A DNA stretch of 64,000 nucleotides, taken from positions 207,782-271,781 of the forward strand of contig NZ_BOON01000005.1 of the NCBI RefSeq assembly GCF_016863255.1, in the 5' to 3' direction. The position numbers were made by a program, and so were the translations under genes. The notes under the pieces were generated by a model. It saw only the letters and a program-made list of their open reading frames with translations, was not told the origin of the DNA and made no database searches. Below are positions 18,883-26,834 of the stretch, in pieces. The first letter of the stretch is position 1. Every line of letters begins with the position of its first letter. Origin of the DNA: Planosporangium mesophilum (lineage in GTDB: Bacteria > Actinomycetota > Actinomycetes > Mycobacteriales > Micromonosporaceae).

Positions 18883-19379
18883 GCGGAAGGCCCGCCGGCG
18901 AGGCGCCGCAGCGCCCCCACGTACCGCCGGGTGGCCAGGTCCTGGGCCAGCCAGCCCACCGGGCCGGCCAGCCGGGTGTACCAGCGGGCCGGTCGGCTGA
19001 AGGCCCGCAGATCGAGCCACACCTGGTCGGCCTCGTCCAGGTGGACGACGAACGCCTCCTCGCCGCTCTCCGGATGCCCCGGCAGCGTGCCGTACGCGTA
19101 CCCGTACCGCCGCTCCTCCTCGAGTACCCACACCACCTGGCACGGGATGCGCAGGCCGGGCAGGGACATGGTCACCCGTAGGCCGACCGAGGGCGGCGGC
19201 GACTGGCGTACCCGCAGGCCGGCCAGGCGCTGCATGTCCCAGGTCCGCAGGCCGGCCACGACCAGCCGGAACGCCTCGGCGCCGGTACCCAGCCGCTCGT
19301 GCCGCCGCACGTGCCGGTACCCCGGCGGCAACCGGTCGCCGCGGGTCGCGCCGACCTCCGGGTACGTCAGGTCCGTCAT
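18879..19379 (-). CDS. DUF1990 family protein
   Basis: A 166-residue soluble protein. The sequence TYPEVGATRGDRLPPGYRHVRR at its N-terminus and AFSRPARWYTRLAGPVGWLAQ at the C-terminus are characteristic of DUF1990, a family with no established activity. I start at the ATG at 19377-19379; a further ATG at 19403 would add eight residues. It lies downstream of a Nudix gene on the same strand. Confidence 0.8.
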   Translation of the reverse strand: MTDLTYPEVGATRGDRLPPGYRHVRRHERLGTGAEAFRLVVAGLRTWDMQRLAGLRVRQSPPPSVGLRVTMSLPGLRIPCQVVWVLEEERRYGYAYGTLPGHPESGEEAFVVHLDEADQVWLDLRAFSRPARWYTRLAGPVGWLAQDLATRRYVGALRRLAGGPSA

Positions 19380-19395
19380 AGGCTGATCATTCCCC

Positions 19396-19456
19396 GCTTC
19401 CATGATCGCGGAACGTTCTCCGCGCCGGGGTACGGAGGAAGTTCGTGATCAGCGGG
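19396..19456. repeat. Imperfect palindrome between DUF1990 and Nudix genes
   Basis: The left part CATGATCGCGGAACG and the right part GAAGTTCGTGATCAGCGGG are imperfect inverted copies. They carry the GATC-CGCGGA word set seen in other intergenic palindromes of the window. The element touches the end of the Nudix coding region. It looks like a decayed member of the family and may still act as a weak terminator. Confidence 0.4.
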
Positions 19457-19883
19457 AAGGGGACGCGCCCTCTGCCAGCAGCGGCCGCAGCGCCTCCGCG
19501 ATCGGTACGTCCGCCGGCATCCATGCCACGTCGGACAGCTCGTCGGCGGCCAGCCACCGCATCTCCGCGTGCTCGGTCAGCCGGGGCGCGGCGTCGCCGC
19601 ACAGCCGAGCGGTGTACACCCGCAGCACCGCCCGACCACCCGGCAGCGGTACCTCCGGCCCGACGGTGGGTCCCACGTCGATCCGTACGCCCAGCTCCTC
19701 CCGGCATTCGCGGATGAGTGCGGAGACGTCGTCCTCCCCCGGCTCGACCTTCCCGCCTGGGAACTCCCAGTGACCGGCCGACTCCGGCTGGTCGGAGCGG
19801 GCGCAGGCGAGTACCCGGCCGCCGGAGATGATGGCCGCTCCGACCACAACCAGTTGCATGGGCCGTTCGTTGGTCACGGGCAT
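19449..19883 (-). CDS. Nudix hydrolase, MutT-like (deoxy)nucleoside triphosphatase
   Basis: A 144-residue protein with a complete Nudix box, GX5EX7REUXEEXGU, reading from GKVEPGE through RECREELGV (about 43-65). The compact single-domain form, the GHWEFPGGK lead-in and the ending WMPADVPIAEAL are typical of MutT-type enzymes that hydrolyse oxidised or non-canonical nucleoside triphosphates. The exact substrate is not readable from sequence. The start is taken at the ATG at 19881-19883. Confidence 0.85.
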   Translation of the reverse strand: MPVTNERPMQLVVVGAAIISGGRVLACARSDQPESAGHWEFPGGKVEPGEDDVSALIRECREELGVRIDVGPTVGPEVPLPGGRAVLRVYTARLCGDAAPRLTEHAEMRWLAADELSDVAWMPADVPIAEALRPLLAEGASPSR

Positions 19884-20059
19884 CAAGAGTGCCAGACGCG
19901 TCGTCTGATCGGGCAAAAGTACGGTCCGGTAGGACAACGCACGGGGTAAGTGTGGCCGTCGACACACCATGTGGCCACGGGCAGACTTGCAGACACAAAA
20001 AGCAACGAGCAGGCTTCAATTCGGCCACGAGCCGGTTTCGGAGCCCGAGAGGTGGGATA

Positions 20060-20368
20060 ATGCGCGTTCGCCGGGGCGCCAATCGCGTCGACTATCTCGA
20101 CGATGCGCTGAGCCTGCTCGACGGGTGGACCCGGTCCGGCCGGGAGTTCCATCGCACGCTCCGACTCGACGACACGCAGCACGCGGCGCTCGCCGAGCAC
20201 ATCAAGATCGTGGCTGACACGCTCCAACTGCGCCCGCAGATCCGCCGGCTCGACGGGCACACGCAGATCAAACTGTGTACGACCGAGGGCGAGGCGCTCT
20301 CCAACGGCGAGGTCACGCTCGCGGCGCGGATCGAGGCCATGTACCGCACGATCCAGAAAACGGCCTGA
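20060..20368 (+). CDS. Degenerate pterin-4a-carbinolamine dehydratase-like protein
   Basis: A 102-residue protein. By eye its C-terminal 60 residues align with the PCD at 11445-11750: IKIVADTLQLRPQIRRLDG against VAKVAEDADHHPDIDIRW, followed in both by a T-x-x-G-E/G-x-(V)T segment and LAARIEAMYRTI / LARRIDELAEAH. The two catalytic His of the canonical motif are Leu-Arg here, so dehydratase activity is unlikely. A binding or dimerisation role (PCDs also act as DCoH co-activators) is possible but unproven. A GGTGGG-like site precedes the ATG. Confidence 0.6.
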   Translation: MRVRRGANRVDYLDDALSLLDGWTRSGREFHRTLRLDDTQHAALAEHIKIVADTLQLRPQIRRLDGHTQIKLCTTEGEALSNGEVTLAARIEAMYRTIQKTA

Positions 20369-20691
20369 GGGCAAACCGAGCAGCCGCTGACCGGCAAAGA
20401 GCGGTACGCGCGGTGCGGGCCGCCGACCGGTGTAGCCGTCCGACGACCCGCGAGCACGCGAGGCGGCCGTCAACGTGGCCCGCTACCGCCTGCGCCGCCG
20501 GAACGATCCGGTCGCCCTGACGGTCATGTGCCTGTTCTTCATGGCGCCCACTGGATGGCTCGCGATCACCGAGATCCCATTGTGGTGGGCCGGAGTCGCC
20601 TTCCTGCAGCGGGCAACCAACGACGGCGATCCATGTATACCTTGGTACGGCGGGTGGCGGTCTCGGCACACCTTGAATCGGCGGAGGTCAC
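20369..20691 (+). other. 323-bp region upstream of the amyloid/NLR pair; possible truncated membrane ORF
   Basis: A frame opening with GTG at 20475 reads MARYRLRRRNDPVALT and then a hydrophobic stretch (VMCLFFMAPTGWLAI) with GC-rich codon choice for about 50 codons. It has no proper end before the next gene and simply runs on antiphase through it. It may be a decayed small membrane-protein gene. A GGAGG site at 20683-20687 belongs to the next gene. I see no convincing promoter. Confidence 0.3.
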
Positions 20692-21075
20692 ATGGATCCG
20701 ACGCTTGTAACCGTCCTGGTCGCGGCGGCCAGCGCGGCGAGCGGCGAGCTGGGCCGGCAGGTGTGGACCGCCCTGACCAGGCTGGTGCGGCGGATCCCCG
20801 GCTCTTCCGGTACGACCGAACTCGCCGCTCTGGAGGCGACCCCGACGGATCGCGCGACCGCCGGACGGCTGGCCCGGCTGTTGGCGGAACAGAGCGCGTC
20901 AGACCCGGACTTCGCGTCCGCACTGGCCGCATGGCGAACCCGGGCGGCCCGGCTTCAGTCCACCGGCGGCGTACACAACGAGTTCAAGGGTGGTACGGCG
21001 ACCACGGTCATCATGGCCGGGGACGTGGGCGACATCAATATCGGTACACCCACCCCACCGCCGACCACTTCCTAG
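20692..21075 (+). CDS. Small helical (Bell-like) protein with C-terminal amyloid-signalling-type motif
   Basis: A 127-residue protein. Residues 1-37 form a small-residue-rich hydrophobic helix (TLVTVLVAAASAASG) followed by a basic amphipathic segment. The middle is Ala/Leu-rich helix to about 90. Residues 93-118 hold a motif built as VHNxFxG, ATxVI, AxDVGDI. A nearly identical motif opens the next gene 9 bp downstream. Family knowledge: actinobacteria encode Bell-domain proteins, proposed membrane-disrupting effectors, that carry such motifs and sit beside NLR-type ATPases bearing the same motif. The assignment is by pattern only. A strong GGAGG site precedes the ATG. Confidence 0.65.
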   Translation: MDPTLVTVLVAAASAASGELGRQVWTALTRLVRRIPGSSGTTELAALEATPTDRATAGRLARLLAEQSASDPDFASALAAWRTRAARLQSTGGVHNEFKGGTATTVIMAGDVGDINIGTPTPPPTTS

Positions 21076-21084
21076 CGGCCGGCC

Positions 21085-23592
21085 ATGGTCATGCCCGGGG
21101 AACAGGAGGGCGTCCACAACGTCTTCTCCGGCCAGGCGACGTACGTCATCCAGGCCCGCGACGTCGGTGACATCCACTTCCACGGCGTTCCCGGTGAGAC
21201 GCCGCAGGATCGCGCCGCCCGCGAACTGGCTCGGGTGGTGCATGCCCAGTGGCGGGACGAGGCCGGTATGCGCGGGCTGTCGGGTACGGCGAAGCTCGCG
21301 GTGCGCTGGGTCGCCGACTGGGGCCTGGCCGATCACCGGCAGAACGTCGGCGGCGATCTGAGCGGTACCGGCAACGGGCTCGCCGACCTGGCCGCGGCCT
21401 TCCGCGCCCTGCCGGAGCGGCGGCTGGTGATCCTCGGCGGTCCGGGAGCGGGCAAGACGTCGCTGGCGGTCATGCTCACCCTGGAGCTCCTGCGTACCCG
21501 CGGAACCGAGCAACCGGTCCCGGTCATCCTGCTGGCGGCGTCCTGGGATCCGCGGAGAGAGCACTTCGACACCTGGCTGGCCCGGCGCGTCCGGGAGGAG
21601 TACGCCGGTGAGAGTGACGCGCTGGACCGCCAGCGCATCCGCGAGCTGGTCCGCGACCGCCGTCTGATCCCGGTCGTCGACGGTCTGGACGAACTGCCGC
21701 AACCGGTCAGAGCCGAGGCCCTGACCGGGCTCAACCGGGCACTCACCGACGGCACGCCACTGATCCTCACCTCGCGGACCGCCGAGTACGCCGAGGTGGT
21801 CACCGATCACGACGTCCTGCGGTCCGCGGCGGTGATCAGGGCGCAACCCGTACCCGCGGCGACCGCCGCGGAGCATCTGCGGGCGACCTCCCATCCACAG
21901 CGGTCCGGCCGGTGGGAGCCGGTCCTGACCGCGCTCGCCGACCACCCGGACGGCCCGCTGGCCACGGCGCTGTCGTCACCATTGATGCTCTGGCTGGCCC
22001 GGACCGCGTACGGCGAACCGACGGCGAATCCAGCCGAGCTCGTCGACGAGGCACTCTTCCCCGATCCGGCGACGATCGAGCGGCATCTGCTCGATGCCCT
22101 GATCCCGGCCGTCTTCCGAACCGGTCCACCCTCACCGGACCAGCCACGGCCGGTACGCGACTGGGGACCGGACCGGGCGCGGCGGTGGCTGGGGTTCCTG
22201 GCCGCCCACCTGACCCGGTTGCATACCAGGGAGCTCGGCTGGTGGGAGCTGCACCGGGCGAAGCTCCCCTCGGTACTCAAGGCGCCGGTGCTGATAGTCA
22301 CCTACTTCCTGCTGATGTGGGCCATGAACACGCTCACGACCTGGTACGCCGGATCGGACCCGTTCCAGGCGTTCACGGTCGCCGTCGGTTCGACGATGGC
22401 CCTGATGTTCGGGCTCATGGGCGGCATGATCGCCCAGGTGGCGCTGCTGGGCAAAGGCGACCTGCCACGCCGACCCGCCAGGCTGTTCGGCCGGCGGCGA
22501 GCGCACGTGCCGGGTCCCGTGGCGCTGATTTTCCTGCTGGCGCCGCTGGTGATGTTCCTGCTGCGCGACCAGCCGGCGCTCGCGCTGGGGCTCACCCTCC
22601 CCGGGCTGCTGGTGCTGTTGGTGGGCATGCCCGGTAACAGCGCGCGGGTGGCCGGCCCCCGGGCACTGCTGCGGGGCGAGCAGGCGAGCACGGTACTCGG
22701 GGTACTACTGGTCAGCCCGGCTGTCGGGGCGATCGCGGCCGCCTTCATCGCCCCGATCGCCGGTCTGCCGTCCGCGCTGGGGACGGTCCTGGTGGGCGGC
22801 GCCGGCGCCACCGCGGTGGTACTGCTGCTCAGCCCGTGGAGTCGTTGGCTGCTGGCGAAGGTCGCGCTGGCCGGCACCGGTCGCCTGCCGTGGTCGGTGT
22901 TGACGTTCCTCGAGGACGCCCGGCGGGCCGGCGTGCTGCGGCAGGTCGGCGGCGTGTACCAGTTCCGGCACGCGCGGTTGCAGGCGCGGCTCGCCGCGAC
23001 GTCGGGTATCGCCGAGCAAAGCGCAGCACCCGTGACGTCAGCCCTGGCACCGGAGGAGGAGCCGCAGGCGGTCCGGTTCCACGGATACACCGGGATGCTG
23101 CTGCGCCGGGGCCAGCCCAGGAACTACGTCCTACCGTGGTCCTTCGCCCTGATATGGATCATCATCATCACGACGGAGCATGGCTGGGGCGAGCAGGGGG
23201 CGTGGCTGACCGTCGGCTTCTTCGTGATCCTGCCCCTGATCCTCGACCTCGTCGCGCCGCCAACTGCCCGGCGCAGAGCCGAGATGTACCTCGACAGACA
23301 GTCCATCCGGGTTACGACCAGACGGCGCCACTTCGAATTGCCATGGTCGGACGTGGCGCAGGTGGCGGTACGCGACTTCGAACCCCCGATCGGCGGTCCC
23401 CGCAGCGATCAACGCATGCTGCATCTGCGGCTGTCGCCGACCTCGGCTGCGGGCCGTCGGATCCGGGTCAACCGCTCCGGCTGGTTCCCGATCTGGTCAC
23501 TGGGAGAGGGTCCGGTCCCGCCGGAGCTCGAACACGCCCTCGCCCGTTTCGCGGGCGAGCGCTGGACGCCACCGGAACCGGATGGTGAGTAG
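21085..23592 (+). CDS. NACHT-domain NLR-like ATPase with N-terminal amyloid-type motif and membrane C-terminus
   Basis: An 835-residue STAND-type NTPase. Residues 9-33 carry the motif VHNVFSG, ATYVIQA, DVGDIHF shared with the preceding gene. The NACHT module has Walker A GGPGAGKTS (about 118-126) and Walker B LIPVVDGLDELP (about 195-206), then a TSRTAEY sensor-like segment. Five to six hydrophobic helices follow (about 400-590), then a winged-helix-like end FLEDARRAGVLRQVGGVYQFRHARLQ (in about 610-635), two more helices (about 684-725) and a roughly 95-residue PH-like tail. The likely role is ATP-dependent sensing that templates motif assembly of the partner protein. Confidence 0.75.
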   Translation: MVMPGEQEGVHNVFSGQATYVIQARDVGDIHFHGVPGETPQDRAARELARVVHAQWRDEAGMRGLSGTAKLAVRWVADWGLADHRQNVGGDLSGTGNGLADLAAAFRALPERRLVILGGPGAGKTSLAVMLTLELLRTRGTEQPVPVILLAASWDPRREHFDTWLARRVREEYAGESDALDRQRIRELVRDRRLIPVVDGLDELPQPVRAEALTGLNRALTDGTPLILTSRTAEYAEVVTDHDVLRSAAVIRAQPVPAATAAEHLRATSHPQRSGRWEPVLTALADHPDGPLATALSSPLMLWLARTAYGEPTANPAELVDEALFPDPATIERHLLDALIPAVFRTGPPSPDQPRPVRDWGPDRARRWLGFLAAHLTRLHTRELGWWELHRAKLPSVLKAPVLIVTYFLLMWAMNTLTTWYAGSDPFQAFTVAVGSTMALMFGLMGGMIAQVALLGKGDLPRRPARLFGRRRAHVPGPVALIFLLAPLVMFLLRDQPALALGLTLPGLLVLLVGMPGNSARVAGPRALLRGEQASTVLGVLLVSPAVGAIAAAFIAPIAGLPSALGTVLVGGAGATAVVLLLSPWSRWLLAKVALAGTGRLPWSVLTFLEDARRAGVLRQVGGVYQFRHARLQARLAATSGIAEQSAAPVTSALAPEEEPQAVRFHGYTGMLLRRGQPRNYVLPWSFALIWIIIITTEHGWGEQGAWLTVGFFVILPLILDLVAPPTARRRAEMYLDRQSIRVTTRRRHFELPWSDVAQVAVRDFEPPIGGPRSDQRMLHLRLSPTSAAGRRIRVNRSGWFPIWSLGEGPVPPELEHALARFAGERWTPPEPDGE

Positions 23593-23599
23593 CTGAGCG

Positions 23600-24496
23600 T
23601 CAGCGCGGACCGGCGGCGTGCGCGCCGGCCTCACTGCGCGCCTCCGAAGCCGGTGTGACCTCGACACCCTCGGGAGTCGTGACCCGCGGCCGGCCGCGCA
23701 GGTACAGGAACCAGTAGAACCCGGCGACGAACAACCCGCCGCCCACCGCGTTGCCGAGGAAGGCGAGGACGAGGTTGTGTACGACCTCCCCGCCGCTGAC
23801 ACCCGGCACGTGGGCGAACATCGCCGCCGGGAGGAAGAACATGTTGGCGACGACGTGGTCGAAGCCGAGCGCGACGAACGCCATGATCGGGAAGAAGATC
23901 GCCAGGATCTTGCCCGCGATGTCCTCGGCCGCGTAGGCCATCCAGACCGCAAGGCAGACCAGCCAGTTGCAGCCGATCGCGCGAAGGAAGATCTGCAGAC
24001 CGTTCTCGGCCACCGCCTTGCCCTTGGCGACGGCGGCGAGTTTGGCGAAGGTGAGCGCACCCGCAGTGCCGGCAGCCGAGTGTGCGGATCCGATGACTCC
24101 GGTCTTCACCGCGAGGAGGTAGGCGACCAGCAACGCGCCGATCAGGTTGCCGACAGTGACGATCACCAGGCTCATCGCGGCCCGTCCGACCCTCACGCGG
24201 CGCGAGGTCAGCGCCAGCGGCAACAGCGCCATGTTGCCGGTGACCAGTTCCGCCCCGGCGATGACGACCAGGATGAGGCCGGTCGCGAAGACCGCGCCGA
24301 AGATCAGCGTGGGCAGGTTGCCCCAGGCTTCGGTCTTCAGCCCGGCCGTGACGACGACGCTCAACAGCCCGGCGAAGCCGATGTAGGCGCCGGCAAGGAT
24401 CCCTCCGGCGAGCATGCGGTCGGGCGTGAGGTTTGCCTTCGCGACGCCGGCGTTCACCGCTGCCGTCGCGATCTGGTCTGGTGTCTTGAAGCTCAT
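23600..24496 (-). CDS. Formate/nitrite transporter (FNT) family channel
   Basis: A 298-residue membrane protein with the six-helix FNT fold. Diagnostic segments include AGAYIGFAG (helix 1), GAELVTGNMALLPLAL (the bent helix 2 region), GNLIGALLVAY, GCNWLVCLAVWMA and GFDHVVANMFFLP. FNT channels carry formate, nitrite or hydrosulfide, and the sequence alone does not decide which. The C-terminal 35 residues are cytoplasmic and Ala-rich. A perfect 15-bp palindrome lies 66 bp upstream of its start and probably controls it. Confidence 0.9.
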   Translation of the reverse strand: MSFKTPDQIATAAVNAGVAKANLTPDRMLAGGILAGAYIGFAGLLSVVVTAGLKTEAWGNLPTLIFGAVFATGLILVVIAGAELVTGNMALLPLALTSRRVRVGRAAMSLVIVTVGNLIGALLVAYLLAVKTGVIGSAHSAAGTAGALTFAKLAAVAKGKAVAENGLQIFLRAIGCNWLVCLAVWMAYAAEDIAGKILAIFFPIMAFVALGFDHVVANMFFLPAAMFAHVPGVSGGEVVHNLVLAFLGNAVGGGLFVAGFYWFLYLRGRPRVTTPEGVEVTPASEARSEAGAHAAGPR

Positions 24497-24561
24497 CGTT
24501 CCCCTGTATGTCCTGACTCTGCCGGCCGGAGGACATCCCTTCGCCGCCGCGTTCTGTACAC

Positions 24562-24576
24562 GTAACTTTCAGTTAC
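24562..24576. promoter_or_regulatory. Perfect palindromic operator GTAACT-N3-AGTTAC
   Basis: The 15-bp sequence GTAACTTTCAGTTAC is a perfect 6-3-6 palindrome in the divergent FNT/ene-reductase spacer. A further GTTAC half-site follows at 24593-24597. The form resembles operators of HxlR/MarR-class winged-helix repressors. No such regulator gene is adjacent, so the controlling protein would be encoded elsewhere. The rest of the 295-bp spacer (24497-24791) shows nothing else I can assign. Confidence 0.45.
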
Positions 24577-24791
24577 CCAGAAACGGCAAAAGGTTACATC
24601 CGGCGATGGTTCGGGCAAGCGTGTTGGCCCTCACAATCCGTCTCCGCCGACGGCATGCCCGATCGGATCGGCATGACGTAGGCCACGCGGATGCGTGCCG
24701 GGGAATGGCCACACCACACGCAGAGTTGATCAACACTGGGCGCCGCACCACCCCCCCTGGGCGCCCCGCAGCCGAGACGACCGGAGAGACG

Positions 24792-25865
24792 ATGAGCACC
24801 CTGTTCCACCCGTTCACCCTGGGCAAGATCGAGCTGGCCAATCGGATCGCGCTGGCGCCGATGACCCGCAACCGGGCGGGCGCCGACGGCGTACCGCAGG
24901 ACATCACCGCCACCTACTACGCGCAGCGCGCCTCGGCGGGCCTGATCATCACCGAGGGCACCCAGCCGAGTGCCGTGGGGCAGGGCTACGCCAACACCCC
25001 CGGCATCCACTCCGCCGAGCAGGTGCGCGGCTGGCGGGCCGTCGCGGACGCGGTACACGAGCGTGGCGGTCGGATCATCATGCAGCTCATGCACGCCGGG
25101 CGGATCGGCCACCCGGACAACAAGGGCGGCCTGGAGTCGGTGGCGCCGAGCGCGATCGCCGCGCCCGACGAGATCTTCACCGCGAACGGGATGCAGCCGT
25201 ACCCGGTGCCCCGGGAGCTGGCCACCGACGAGCTGCCCGACGTGGTGGCGGAGTTCGTGACCGCGGCCCGCAACGCCGTCGACGCGGGACTGGACGGGGT
25301 GGAGCTGCACGCCGCGAACGGCTACCTGCTGCACCAGTTCCTCGCCCCGTCCAGCAACACCCGCACCGACGCCTACGGCGGCTCCCCCGCCGCCCGGGCC
25401 CGTTTCGTCGTCGAGGTGACGCGCGCCGTGGCCGAGGCGATCGGCCCGGAGCGGGTGGGTATCCGGATCTCCCCGGCGCACAACATCCAGGGTGTGCTGG
25501 AGACCGACCCGGCCGACGTGGCGGCCACGTACGGCGCGCTCATCGACGCGATCGCGCCGCTCGGCCTGGCATACCTGCACGCGCTCGCGGACCCGGCGAG
25601 CGACCTGGTGGTGGACCTGCGCCGCCGGTTCGGCGGCCCGTTCATCGCCAACGACGGCTTCGCGTCGGTGACCACGCAGGACGCGGCGAAGGAGATCCTC
25701 GACGACGGCCTGGCCGACCTGGTCGCCGTGGGCCGCGCCTTCCTGGCCAACCCCGACCTGCCCCGCCGCTGGGAGCTCGGCGCTCCGCTCAACGAGCCCG
25801 ACTCGGACACGTTCTACACGCCGGGTGAGCGCGGCTACATCGACTACCCGACGCTGGACCGCTAG
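24792..25865 (+). CDS. Alkene reductase (Old Yellow Enzyme family, FMN-dependent)
   Basis: A 357-residue (beta/alpha)8 flavoprotein that reduces activated C=C bonds with NAD(P)H. Motifs: LAPMTRNRA near the N-terminus (FMN contact), QLMHAGRIGH, the substrate-binding pair in ELHAANGYLLHQFL (His and Asn), SSNTRTDAYGGS, and ANDGFASV/VAVGRAFLANPDLP for phosphate binding. The length and the HAAN pair match the NemA/OYE subclass. Start at the ATG at 24792 with GGAGAG upstream. It is divergent from the FNT channel. Confidence 0.92.
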   Translation: MSTLFHPFTLGKIELANRIALAPMTRNRAGADGVPQDITATYYAQRASAGLIITEGTQPSAVGQGYANTPGIHSAEQVRGWRAVADAVHERGGRIIMQLMHAGRIGHPDNKGGLESVAPSAIAAPDEIFTANGMQPYPVPRELATDELPDVVAEFVTAARNAVDAGLDGVELHAANGYLLHQFLAPSSNTRTDAYGGSPAARARFVVEVTRAVAEAIGPERVGIRISPAHNIQGVLETDPADVAATYGALIDAIAPLGLAYLHALADPASDLVVDLRRRFGGPFIANDGFASVTTQDAAKEILDDGLADLVAVGRAFLANPDLPRRWELGAPLNEPDSDTFYTPGERGYIDYPTLDR

Positions 25866-25908
25866 GCCTGGCCACCGGGCCGGCGGCGCCGGACCTGAAC
25901 GTGAATCG

Positions 25909-25947
25909 GCCCCGTGCCTCGATGGACTTCCCGTCGAGGCACGGGGC
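25909..25947. terminator. Hairpin between the convergent ene-reductase and ThyX-like genes
   Basis: Arms 25909-25922 and 25934-25947 are a perfect 14-bp inverted repeat (GCCCCGTGCCTCGA and its complement) with an 11-nt loop. Its position between convergent genes supports bidirectional termination. Confidence 0.75.
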
Positions 25948-25967
25948 TGCTTCGCGTGCGCGGCCGC

Positions 25968-26834
25968 CTACGCGGCCAGTAACAACTCGGTGAGGTCGTC
26001 GAGGCCGAGCGCTGCGGCGTAGTCGCCTTCGAACGGGACGTCTTTGCGGTACTGGTGCCAGCCGCGGAAGTTGCCCGACATCCCGTCCGCGCCGCCCTCG
26101 GCCGGGTGCAGCGGCCGGGCGACATGCTCGAACGGGCTTAGGTGGCGACTGTCCAGTAGCCGGTCGTGCAGTTCGACATCCGCATTGGGGTCCCGTGTCC
26201 CCAAGTGGGTCAGGTACGACACTCGCGCGCAGCGGCCCGTGCTGACCGGCAGCCACCTTTGAGGATCGTGGCGAGCCTCGGCGAGCTCGTCAGCTGACAG
26301 CAACGGCAGGTGCCACTGGTCGTACCCGACCGGGCGGGGCGACGAGTCCAGGTACGCGCGCAACGCCAGGCGGGCGGCACGGCGGATCTCCGGCTGCGCG
26401 TCCGGGTGAACCCGCAACGCAAACAGGTTGGACCAGTCGGTCGCCGTGCACAGCACGGTGTGCCACATGAACGGCTCGAGGAGCCGGTTCACCAGTTGCT
26501 TGTGCACACCGAGCTCCCCGAGGACCTGCGCGTGCCCGACCATGTCGGCGAGCGCTGCACGCCACTGCGCTTCCGCAGCATGCGGGTCATCGATCTCACT
26601 ACCGGCCTGCATCCCAGACTGGTTGCGGCCCCACTCGTCGGGAATGAACGGATCGGCGAGCACGTCGTCGATCGTCTTTGCCAGCGGCCGGGCTCGGCTG
26701 GACTGGCTGTTACGCGACAGTGCCCGGTGGGTGTTCCACTCAGGCAGGATGATCCGCGGGAACGTCACCTGCATCGTCGTTAGCCGCACCCGGAGCGGAC
26801 TGATCGAGTCCACAATGACCCGTGCGTCGTACAC
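25968..26834 (-). CDS. Divergent ThyX-like protein (FAD-dependent thymidylate synthase family)
   Basis: A 288-residue protein. The segment THRALSRNSQSSRARPL (about 33-49) matches the ThyX signature RHRxxSxNxxSxR except that the first Arg is Thr and the final Tyr is replaced. HPDAQPEIRRAARLALRAYL matches the conserved C-terminal substrate/FAD helix of ThyX. Family members make dTMP from dUMP with methylene-THF and NADPH. The altered signature means activity should not be assumed, and it may be a specialised or phage-derived paralogue. Start at the GTG at 26832-26834 because GGAGGG lies about 6 nt upstream. Confidence 0.65.
   Translation of the reverse strand: MYDARVIVDSISPLRVRLTTMQVTFPRIILPEWNTHRALSRNSQSSRARPLAKTIDDVLADPFIPDEWGRNQSGMQAGSEIDDPHAAEAQWRAALADMVGHAQVLGELGVHKQLVNRLLEPFMWHTVLCTATDWSNLFALRVHPDAQPEIRRAARLALRAYLDSSPRPVGYDQWHLPLLSADELAEARHDPQRWLPVSTGRCARVSYLTHLGTRDPNADVELHDRLLDSRHLSPFEHVARPLHPAEGGADGMSGNFRGWHQYRKDVPFEGDYAAALGLDDLTELLLAA

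Noticed and set aside
20475..21170. 231-codon frame covering the small Bell-like gene
   Set aside because: Only its first 50 codons look protein-like. The remainder is antiphase to a better-supported gene with a strong ribosome site, so it is listed only as a possible remnant.
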